Below are positions 25,489 to 33,951 of a stretch of DNA of 64,000 bases, one piece after another. The notes under the pieces were generated by a model that was given only the letters and a program-made list of their open reading frames with translations, searched no databases and had not been told where the DNA came from. The translations under genes were made by a program, and so were the position numbers. This DNA is from Mangifera indica (lineage: Eukaryota; Streptophyta; Magnoliopsida; Sapindales; Anacardiaceae), in contig NC_058137.1 of the NCBI RefSeq assembly GCF_011075055.1, positions 5,012,771 to 5,076,770 on the forward strand, given 5' to 3'. Positions within the stretch are counted from its first letter, which is position 1. Each line of letters opens with the position of its first letter.

Positions 25489-26901
25489 CTAGAAAGATTT
25501 TCTTTTTATTTCATTGATAAAATTATCAATATTCTGATCTGAAGAACCACCATTCGCCACGGCTTTCTTTGCTGCCTCCTTCAAAGAAATAGCCCTCTTC
25601 TTCATTTCTGTTGCTGTAGTTTCATTACTCATCTCCATTATACACCTTTCCACTTCCTCTACGCCAAGAGTTCCATTTTCTTCATTTCTTATCTTCACAC
25701 CAATCTTCAGAACATCAACCAAAAGTTTTGCATCAATGGACTGATCTGTCCAGTGTGGATAAGCAATGACGGGCACCCCAGTTGCGATGGTCTCCAGGGT
25801 TGAATTCCACCCACAATGGGTCATGAAGCAAGCCACAGCCTGGTGCATCAATACTTTCTCTTGAGAACACCATTTTACTACCAAACCTCTTTCCTTTGTG
25901 TCTTCCAGGAACCCAGGTGGCAGTTCTCCACTTTCCTTGGAAGAACCTTTCTTCGGAGGTTTAACAACCCAAAGAAATGATTGACCGCTGTTTTTTAACG
26001 CCATAGCTATGCTGTCAATTTGATTCTGTGTCATTACGATTATGCTGCCAAATGATATGTAAATCACCGATGAAGGTGGCTTCTTGTCGAGCCATTCTAT
26101 GCAATAATCTTCAGGACTGCACAAATCCATGCTGGCGGCTATGATTTCTTTTTCTCCTTGAAGCGATGGCAGCACTAATGGACCGATAGGAATAATCTTA
26201 GGTAGAGAACCCATTGACCTTACTATATCCTTCTCTAGCTCGTTGAATGAATTTCCAAGAATCCATTTGACCTTATCTAACATTTGAACGAAATCTGAAA
26301 CAATTGTCCTCAAACAAATTTGACTAGAAGGAAGGATGAAGGATGGAAGTTCCTTTGCTAGTAGCATCGGCATACCAGGCAACTCCACGGCGTCGTTCGG
26401 GTTTTCTAACGATGGAAATAGATATGGATGCTTAACGTAATTCGAGTAAATGAAGTAGACTGCAGAAGCTTGTATCCAGAGCACTGCACAAGGGATGTCA
26501 TGTTCTTCTGCAAGTCCCGGCACCCATGGCATAAAAGGGTTGGTAATTATACAGGAAATTTTATTGCATTTGGTCTTGAGTTTGGTAATTAAATTTGAAA
26601 GATTCTTCGACCCTATAGTTTGTAAGGATTCAACGAAAGACTCGAGATACTTGTCGCGATCAAATTCATCGCTAAGTCCATCGGAGAAAAACTCAAGGCT
26701 GATTGTGGGGGTTTTAGGGGGTTTGGTTTGTTGAGTTACGGAGGCTTTGAAGTGGACCAAGCGGTGACGCTCATTTTCAGTGGTGGCAAGAACTACATGA
26801 AGGCCCTTTGATACGAGGCGTTTTGAGAGCCTGAGCATTGGGTTAAGGTGGCCTTGAAATGCTAGTGTCACCAGTAGAACATGAACTTCTTCACCATCCA
26901 T
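25489..26901 (-). CDS. UDP-glycosyltransferase, UGT84B-like (copy 2)
   Basis: Intronless, 470 residues, starting at ATG 26901 (MDGEEVHVLLVTLAFQGH); the open frame upstream extends only to a TTG. It is a close paralogue of the gene at 18130, colinear throughout with scattered substitutions. The PSPG box is about residues 344-387 with WCSQEKVLMHQ at its start (copy 1 has WCPQ), then HCGWNSTLE and a terminal WTDQ. The N-terminal catalytic His is present in QGHLNPML. Substitutions cluster in the acceptor-side region around SSQICLRTIVSDF and in the C-terminal third, so acceptor preference could differ between copies. The expected activity is glucosylation of a carboxylic acid using UDP-glucose, in the cytosol. 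It appears intact. Confidence 0.93.
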   Translation of the reverse strand: MDGEEVHVLLVTLAFQGHLNPMLRLSKRLVSKGLHVVLATTENERHRLVHFKASVTQQTKPPKTPTISLEFFSDGLSDEFDRDKYLESFVESLQTIGSKNLSNLITKLKTKCNKISCIITNPFMPWVPGLAEEHDIPCAVLWIQASAVYFIYSNYVKHPYLFPSLENPNDAVELPGMPMLLAKELPSFILPSSQICLRTIVSDFVQMLDKVKWILGNSFNELEKDIVRSMGSLPKIIPIGPLVLPSLQGEKEIIAASMDLCSPEDYCIEWLDKKPPSSVIYISFGSIIVMTQNQIDSIAMALKNSGQSFLWVVKPPKKGSSKESGELPPGFLEDTKERGLVVKWCSQEKVLMHQAVACFMTHCGWNSTLETIATGVPVIAYPHWTDQSIDAKLLVDVLKIGVKIRNEENGTLGVEEVERCIMEMSNETTATEMKKRAISLKEAAKKAVANGGSSDQNIDNFINEIKRKSF

Positions 26902-26970
26902 GGCTTGTTGCAATTTAGAGGAAATCTCGAAGAAGCCACAGAGATATTGGGTGGGACTCCGGAAGTGATG

Positions 26971-26978
26971 TATATATA
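26971..26978 (-). promoter_or_regulatory. TATA box of UGT copy 2
   Basis: TATATATA lies 70 bp upstream of the ATG at 26901, in the same sequence context (GAAGTGATG next to it on the plus strand) as in copy 1. Confidence 0.6.
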
Positions 26979-28210
26979 ATTGTCAATAATTAATTTGACA
27001 CGAGTAATTATGGGGATTACATATGAATTAACAGATTTATAAAGCCGGTTACAAAGCAAACATTTGCCATATATGATTGTTGCAATAAATTGTGTTAGCA
27101 TAATTTCTTCGATCAAATAATAGTACGATTTCCTTAATAAATCAAAGTTTAATTTCCTCAATCAATTAACATTTATACTATATACATATTTTTCATTCTT
27201 GTATATATACGAACTCTTCATCATTAGTCAATATTTTTCTATTATTAATATGATATTAGAGTTACTAGATTTCATGTTCTACCAAGGATGAGAGTGGGCA
27301 ATAGAATATATGAAGCATAAGACTCACATTTGCTCCCTATTCTGCTATTGTGACTCATCCAAATAATAGTTTGTGAAATGATATCATCTGACTCAGTTAT
27401 GTTTCTTTTAACAGTTAAACTGTAAATATTATCACTGAGTCATATCTTTTAAGTCGTTTTTATTATTTCATTTCCAAACTATAATTGGTACATACGCTAC
27501 CACCTTAAGTTTGATAAGTGGCGGTAGCATAATTTTCTCAATCAATTATAACATAATTTCTTCAATAAATCAATCAAAACTTAATCTCTTTAATCAATCA
27601 ATAAGGGGTTGATTTCTTCTATCAATTAATGACTTGATTTTCTTCGATTAATAACTTGATTTCTTGGATCAATTAATAGTTTGATTTTCTCAATAAAATA
27701 TTAATAGCTTGATTTCTTCAATTAACTATAATTTAATTTTTTCAATCAATTAATATTTATGTCATGTTTTTTTTTTTTATTATTGTATAAATATCCCATT
27801 TTACAAACTCTACAATATCTAATAAAATATAAAACGGTAATTTTGTATTGCTAACAAATTATATAAGAAAATGGTGGAAAATAATATGGAAAGAAATTAT
27901 TATCTTAACTTTGTTTGGCTGGTGACTTAGCTGGATAACTTAGGTTAAGGCTACATGGCCATGGACAATTGGACACTGCACAAATGAGAAAGAAAGCAAA
28001 CAATATCATATCATGTATTTGACAGATTGGCTAACATTTGTCATCACCATCATCCTTGTCATTTCCTTTGATTGGATCTCAACAAATGGGATCTTGGTAT
28101 GAGTCGAGCCTCGTCCGGCCCCCAAGGCCCAATCAACTAGAATGGCCTGTTGGGCTCAGTTAACCATTTTAAGTTTTGTCTCAAAATTAAAGATTCAGAT
28201 TTAATTTGAG

Positions 28211-30600
28211 ATACGAATACACATGAGAATGGATCATATCGGATTGGGTCAAGCCGACTCTAACATGATCCATTGTGTTAGCAAGTTTAGCAAGGCGAGC
28301 TAGCTTACCAGTATGACAAGACTCATAGCACGGCTAGGGCCCTCTAGGTTCTGCCTTCACAGGCTTTTATAGGATGCCCCATGTGATTTTTACAAGCCAA
28401 CCCATTAAATTATATCAATTTTTAATTACTTTTGGGTAACATCCTTTGGACTCTTACAGTATTATTTATTGATAAATGTCTTTTGGGTTTCTAATGATAT
28501 TAAATTATATTTTTTTTAATTTTTAATTATATTTTGGATAATATCTTTTGGGTTCACAAGATATTAATTATTAATATCTTCTCAATTTCTAAAAATTATA
28601 TTATTAATTTTTACTTTTTTAATAAATCAAATAGTATCGGGTCTCTAATCAGTTTGGACAATCACTAACCTAGTATAACCCATTATAGTAAAAGGTCATT
28701 TCGTCTATAAGTCAGACTATAAAAAAGCGCTTAGGTCAGGATTCGGGTTCAATATAACCCATTATAATGACATCTTATTATTTATGTGTAAGTTTATGTT
28801 TATTATCTGTACACAATCTTTTTATTTATTTCTTTAATTTATTTATGTGTGATTTTGAAGATCATTCCAAACATTCTTTATACAATACAGAAAGAGAAAC
28901 AAGTAAGCAGAAATTAATCAATAACACAACACTCAGGCTTCAATAAAGAGAAATTAACCAGTAAAAAACCCTAAATAATGTTTTAGTGTCATGTTCTCAA
29001 GCATATCAAGGGTCCCCATTTAATGGAAGATGTATCGTGAAAAGATGACCTTTTGATCTACTTGGTGAAAATTCATGATGCTAGATGTCGAAAAAACTAT
29101 GTATAAAAGCTTTATATGTGTAGCTATACATGCTCATTTTCAAAACACACCAATATGTTAAACATATATCTTGCTCTGATTCAATCTGAACCTAATTCGA
29201 AACGATTTTGATATGATTTGATTCTAATTTATTGTATATAATTTTTCTTATTTCATAAAATTAGAATTCAATTTCAAACTACATTATAATACTATATATT
29301 ATATAATATTTTGTTAATAATATTCATTCAATTAAGAATTCTTCACTATTTATGACTACCAAGTTTGCATTATTTATTTTCAACTGACGTTAATATATGG
29401 CATACAGTTATTTAAATATTAAAGTCAATATTCGGAAAAATATATTTTTGTATGCACGACATCCACCTAAGTTTTATATATTATATGCCTAAATACTTGA
29501 AAAAAATACTCATTTTAACAGTTACTGTGGGAGAAAAAGGACATATGCCTTTTAATTTTATAATTATGTATGGTAAAATTAGACCATTAATATTGATCTA
29601 AATACTTTTCAGTAGAATACGAAACTCCAAGAAGATTAAACGTACAAGCCATGGATGATTTTATAGGACAAACAGAGACCTTTTTAATTTTTTTTCTATG
29701 TAGAAATTACGTACAAGTATTAATTCATGCGGATTACTTAGAATATTTAGTTATTATTTGGTAATATATGTCTACCTCAAGTGCAATGGTGACAAGTCTG
29801 TGCTCATTTAGTTTTGGCCAAAAGACTTATTTTCACCCAAGGTTTTGCATATTTTCAAACTTCTAACCATAAGGTTTTAAAAATTTAAATACACATTATT
29901 TTGTTAAAACTCTATATTAAGATTAAAGGTAAAACTATCGTTTATCCAAAGTTTATATCATTTTTTTCGTTTTGTTTAAAAAAATAATATTTTTTCTTTA
30001 CAAAAAGTTTATTAAATAATAGTTTTATCTTTTAATTTTAACAAAATTTTTAATAAAAATGTGAATATTTAAATTTTTAACAGGTAAAAATTTGGGAATA
30101 TACCAAAAGTTTGGGTGGGAATAAGTGCTTTGACCTTTTTTTTTTTTCTTCCTTGTGGATTTTTTTTTCGTTTTCAGACTAGTATATCTTAGAAATTCCT
30201 TCCGTTTACTTTTCAAGTCTAAAAGGATAGCAAGGAAAAGAAAAACAATATTCCAGTTGCCCCGTTGATTAGAAATTCAAAACTACGACAATTTATAATT
30301 GGCTAGTAACATTAATTAATTAATTAATCTATTTATACATATTTTAACTATATAAATAAATATTTATTTAAAGTATATTATTATATATTTAATAATTTTA
30401 AATTAAGAGAAAATAATTTTTAATCATATAATGATATATTATTTATATGTTTAATTATATATTTTAAAGTGTATATATAAAATATTATCTTATTTATTTT
30501 AAATATACAAATAAATATATATTTATATAATGATTTATCATCAATGTATTAGAATACGAGTATATATAATTTTAATGGTAATTAATTAACGTAACTCTGA
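28211..30600. other. Intergenic DNA with mobile-element remnants
   Basis: No gene is supported. 28620-28790 contains repeated TATAACCCATTATA-type words. 29816-30135 is a short Mutator-like element (listed separately). 30320-30560 is an AT-rich stretch resembling degraded fold-back MITEs. The rest shows nothing I can name. Confidence 0.45.
29816..30135. mobile_element. Short Mutator-like element, 320 bp
   Basis: The left end GGCCAAAAGACTTATTTTCA and the right end in reverse complement, GGTCAAAGCACTTATTCCCA, are inverted repeats of the same family as the element at 1303-2298; both continue into CACCCAA. The target duplication is not clean because the right flank is a T run. No coding capacity. 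Confidence 0.72.
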
Positions 30601-30630
30601 TTAAGATGCCTTGGTTCCCTACCCTCTGGA

Positions 30631-30992
30631 AGTCAAACATTGTGCTTGGTCCAATACCGAGTAAGAGAATTCCCGTTGTCAAGATGGCTGCCAATTGAAC
30701 CTGTGAATCCATGCAACTACACGGGATTTTACTTCATATTTTTATATTCATTTATTTCTTATTATTTTCTGCACCTGCTCCCAAATTGGACTCGCAATCT
30801 CCTTTCTTCTTAATTTCTTTCATTCCTACTCTAATTTTCACAGCTTTTAGATTGAATATGAGACCTCCTCGTTGTTTCCTCAGCAGGAAAAATCGTTTGT
30901 TTCAACATACAAAGTATGAATTCTCTCTCGTTGGTTTGAATGGATGATGTTAAATTCCACCAATACACCGTAGTCAAAGAAAAACTAGTCAA
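30631..30992. promoter_or_regulatory. W-box cores upstream of the ten-copy SGPS gene
   Basis: AGTCAA, the complement of the W-box core TTGACT, occurs at 30631-30636, 30972-30977 and 30987-30992. The last two are only 26-45 bp upstream of the TATA box. This fits WRKY-controlled, elicitor-responsive expression as known for PIP genes. It is inferred from a short motif. Confidence 0.45.
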
Positions 30993-31015
30993 CAACTCAC
31001 CAAACAAGCTACCAC

Positions 31016-31023
31016 TATAAATA
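31016..31023 (+). promoter_or_regulatory. TATA box of the ten-copy SGPS gene
   Basis: A canonical TATAAATA lies 70 bp upstream of the ATG at 31093. The same octamer lies 74 bp upstream of the sister gene at 33715. Confidence 0.7.
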
Positions 31024-31092
31024 GCACATTAGATTCTCTTATCTGCATAACAAAAGCTTTTTGCTTGTTTCTTTCTCTTCGAAGCTGCAAAA

Positions 31093-31890
31093 ATGACAAC
31101 TACACCAAAATCTCTCAGCTTATTTTTGCTTCTTCTGTCGCTAAATTTTATTTCCCTTGAGATTGAAGCTCGTCCCTTCAATATCCTGTTCCCACGGAGC
31201 TCCCCAAGTGAAGTGGATGATGGTTTTTTCGATGGATTAGCTCTAGGAGCCATCAAGCAATCTGGCCCCAGTCCTGGTGAGGGACACAAGTTCATTGACA
31301 GTCATACTTTAGGCGGCATTAAGGAGTCGGGTCCGAGCCCAGGTGTAGGTCACCAGTTCACTGACGCTGACACTCTTGGAGGCATTAAACAGTCGGGTCC
31401 CAGCCCTGGCCAAGGACACAAGTTTATCAATGAAAATATTCTTGGAGGCATTAAGGACTCGGGTCCTAGCCCTGGCGGAGGACACAAGCTCATTGACAGT
31501 CATACTCTGGGAGGGATTAAGGACTCGGGTCCGAGCCCAGGTGTGGGTCACCAGTTCACTGACGCTCACACTCTCGGAGGCATCAAACAGTCGGGCCCCA
31601 GCCCTGGCGAAGGACACAAGTCCATCAATAAAAATACTCTTGGAGGCATTAAGGACTCGGGTCCTAGCCCTGGCGAAGGACACAAGTCCATCAATAAAAA
31701 TACTCTCGGAGGCATTAAGGACTCGGGTCCTAGCCCTGGCGAAGGACACAAGTTCATTAATAGTCATACTCTGGGAGGGATTAAGAACTCGGGTCCCAGC
31801 AGCCCTGGTGAGGGCCACAAGTTTGTTGATAGTCGAACTCTTGGAGGCATTAAGAGTTCAGGTCCCAGTGACCGTGGTGAGGGACACTAA
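31093..31890 (+). CDS. Multi-copy secreted peptide precursor with ten SGPS...GH repeats
   Basis: A single-exon gene of 265 residues. Residues 1-26 are a signal peptide (hydrophobic core LSLFLLLLSLNFISL) with likely cleavage near EIEA. A short propiece follows, then ten copies of LGxIKxSGPSPGxGH spaced every 22 residues (66 nt): SGPS begins at residues 57, 79, 101, 123, 145, 167, 189, 211, 233 and 256. Copy 9 has one extra Ser (SGPSSPGEGH); copy 10 is SGPSDRGEGH and ends at the stop codon. The variable residue before GH is E, V, Q, G, V, E, E, E, E, E. Linkers are KFIDSHT-like or QFTDAHT-like. The motif matches PIP/PIP-like peptides and also resembles the SPGVGH end of CEP peptides. Known PIP precursors have one or two motifs. 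The probable role is an apoplastic signalling peptide processed into several units. Receptor and processing are inferred. Confidence 0.9.
   Translation: MTTTPKSLSLFLLLLSLNFISLEIEARPFNILFPRSSPSEVDDGFFDGLALGAIKQSGPSPGEGHKFIDSHTLGGIKESGPSPGVGHQFTDADTLGGIKQSGPSPGQGHKFINENILGGIKDSGPSPGGGHKLIDSHTLGGIKDSGPSPGVGHQFTDAHTLGGIKQSGPSPGEGHKSINKNTLGGIKDSGPSPGEGHKSINKNTLGGIKDSGPSPGEGHKFINSHTLGGIKNSGPSSPGEGHKFVDSRTLGGIKSSGPSDRGEGH
31243..31890 (+). repeat. Coding minisatellite, 66-bp unit, ten copies
   Basis: The unit encodes the SGPS peptide and its linker. A higher-order pattern is visible in the linkers: units 1-3 (KFIDSHT, QFTDADT, KFINENI) are repeated as units 4-6 (KLIDSHT, QFTDAHT, KSINKNT), so a 198-bp trimer was duplicated. 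Units 6 and 7 are almost identical at the nucleotide level, a more recent single-unit duplication. The array keeps frame throughout apart from a 3-bp insertion in unit 9. Confidence 0.92.
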
Positions 31891-32288
31891 AGTACCATCG
31901 GAGGACACTACAGGAACCATTCTTTCACAAAAACTTGATATAATTCTATTCATTATTCTTCTCAGTTTATCGGTTTATTGATTTATTCATGTAATTTTCT
32001 TTGTTCAATGGTCTACCCTTAGAACGATGCTGTCAGGATGACCATACAATACATGCAATGCTACAGATGTAAAATGTTAATACAAATACACATAAGAATA
32101 AAGATTCCTGTCGTTTTAAATAAAAATCATATGCACCTAACACTTGTTTGTCTCAACTCTCAAGTTGCATAATCAGATGAGCATACCTGTGATTAACGCT
32201 GTACAAGTCTCAAAAGAAAGAATTAAATAAGTACCAAGTCAAATTTAACTCTTATAATTATCACGTGTAAAATTAAATTTAAGATAAA

Positions 32289-32289
<1 letters not shown>

Positions 32290-32336
<47 letters not shown>
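32290..32336. repeat. TA dinucleotide microsatellite
   Basis: An uninterrupted TA run of roughly 23 units, followed by interrupted TATATAAA repeats to about 32360. It is self-complementary and could extrude as a cruciform. It is likely variable between individuals. Confidence 0.9.
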
Positions 32337-32340
<4 letters not shown>

Positions 32341-32784
32341 TATATAAATATATATATATGTGAAAAATATTTTATATGATTTGAGCCTTTAAATTTTAAT
32401 AATTAGTTTTTGAGACGTTGTTATCTCAGAGTTTATATCATTGGTTGCGAAGTATAATAGTATATTAGAATTCTAAATATAAGATACGAGACTTATATCT
32501 AACATTAAAACTATAAATTTCTAAAATAAGATTTATATGATTTTGTTTTAATTTGTGATTCTCTCAAAATTTATATCACATACTAATATATTATTGTCAA
32601 ATAATTTCTTAATGGATAATTATATGCCATTTTAATAATAAAAGTTTATAAAATAAATAAAATTATAAGAGGTTGATAAAAATAACCATCGGTGATTTTA
32701 TAATTTTTTTTAAATAAAATTATATATATTTATTTTAAATATATAAATAAATATATCCATATAAACAATAAATGCGTAGGTGAA

Positions 32785-33110
32785 AGTCAAAGAGTTCGCA
32801 ATGCATGGGCGTGGGGCACCTTCCCGGTGACTAGGAAAGTGGAGACGTGCTCAACGCATATTCTTTCTTCTATTGGCTGCCGCTTAATTTCTACAGAAAT
32901 CAAATTTTGACTCGCTGGGATTTGTCTCAAGTCAAAGCTTACTGTGGTTCATTGAAAGGAGTCAAACCTTATTAAATTTCTCTAAGATTTTCATTAGCTC
33001 CACTAATTTTGAAAATTATTATGAACCTGTACTAAAATTTGTTAAAAATTAGGTGTATCTTTAACATTTTGTGAAGTAAATTAGTGGATCACAATTTCCA
33101 AATCAGTCAA
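32785..33110. promoter_or_regulatory. Cluster of five W-box cores
   Basis: AGTCAA at 32785-32790, 32930-32935, 32960-32965 and 33105-33110, and TTGACT at 32907-32912, all lie 600-930 bp upstream of the single-copy SGPS gene and downstream of the ten-copy gene. Five cores in 326 bp of AT-rich DNA is more than expected by chance. Their function is inferred. Confidence 0.4.
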
Positions 33111-33633
33111 TTTTGCAGCACAGCTACAGATGGGAAAATCATCTAAAATTTTTCAAAATTTCAAAAGAAAAAGCATGAGAATTTGGAAGTTAAGACTTCA
33201 TCACCAATCTCACTTACCAATTCTCCAAATTCTAAAAACCCAGCTTCAAAATCCACGTGCACTATTAGTAGAAGAAGAAAGTAGGTGATTCAATAAAAAA
33301 CAATATTATGTGTATAATTTTATATATAAATAATAATAATTTATCATCGTATAATTAAATAATTAAAAATTAAACATAAAATAATATTTAATTAAATAAT
33401 AATATATAATTATTTGTATATAAAATTAGATACATGATTATATTGTTCAACCAAAACTCGTGTCGAAACGAAGAGACCATGAACACAGAGTTAGGCAGGA
33501 GAAGTTGGAAATATTGTGCATTTGAGAATTTCTAGTCATCCCTCCCTGTCCATAGTGCTTCTTTTCACTTGGTCTTCTTTTCGTGTTTGAACATTAAACC
33601 TCAAAACAAAAACTATTCTACGTTAAATAACAC

Positions 33634-33641
33634 TATAAATA
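33634..33641 (+). promoter_or_regulatory. TATA box of the single-copy SGPS gene
   Basis: TATAAATA lies 74 bp before the ATG at 33715, matching the arrangement at the sister gene 31093. Confidence 0.65.
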
Positions 33642-33714
33642 AGGTACCCAGCTCATCATTTTTTACGAACCCCTTACTTGAAAACATTCTCCATTATATT
33701 TTCCATTTTCTCCC

Positions 33715-33951
33715 ATGGCTAGAGAACTAAAAGCCGTCAGCTTCTTGCTTATTATTTTCCTTATTCTATCGCTTGGATCTGTGAATACTGAGGCCCGATT
33801 GATGAATACGTTGAAAGTGGATGCTTCAAAGGTTAAAAAAGAAGGTTTTGTTAAGGGACTGTCTCTTGGAGCAATTAAGGAATCGGGTCCGAGTCCTGGT
33901 CAAGGAAACCAGTTCACTGACTCAAGAGGTGCTCAGGGAAGTATTAATTAA
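33715..33951 (+). CDS. SGPS peptide precursor, single degenerate copy
   Basis: A single-exon gene of 78 residues, tandem sister of the ten-copy gene. It has a signal peptide (core FLLIIFLILSLGSV, likely cleavage near NTEA), then a propiece ending GLSLGAIKESGPSPGQGN, with SGPS at residues 57-60, exactly the position of the first motif in the ten-copy protein. The expected final His is Asn here (GQGN instead of GxGH). A linker-like QFTDS follows, and the protein stops after QGSIN, where the next unit's LGGIK would begin. Either the gene is losing its array or it makes a divergent peptide. The promoter (TATAAATA, nearby W-boxes) looks intact, so it is called as a gene with reservations on function. 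Confidence 0.75.
   Translation: MARELKAVSFLLIIFLILSLGSVNTEARLMNTLKVDASKVKKEGFVKGLSLGAIKESGPSPGQGNQFTDSRGAQGSIN

Larger units (their letters stand above)
24000..28210. repeat. Segmental duplication, copy 2 (contains a UGT gene)
   Basis: Direct repeat of 17430-21420; the anchors are listed there. Copy 2 lacks the hAT-like element. Relative to copy 1 it has an insertion of Mutator-like sequence at about 24126-24863 and extra sequence at about 27080-27860 containing many ATCAATTAATA- and TTGATTTCTTC-type short repeats. Confidence 0.82.
31891..33633. other. Spacer between the two tandem SGPS genes
   Basis: No gene. Holds the 3' region of the ten-copy gene, a TA microsatellite (32290-32336), AT-rich sequence, a W-box-rich stretch (32785-33110) and, at about 33298-33445, a degraded fold-back MITE-like stretch. 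Confidence 0.5.

Noticed and set aside
31309..31818. A 169-codon minus-strand open frame opposite the SGPS array
   Set aside because: It is open only because the 66-bp unit has no stop in that frame; its repeated RARTRVLNAS pattern mirrors the array. No start context, signal or domain supports it.
31376..31981. A 201-codon plus-strand frame overlapping the SGPS array
   Set aside because: Also a shadow of the repeat unit in another frame; the real frame has a signal peptide and the SGPS motif ending at the stop.
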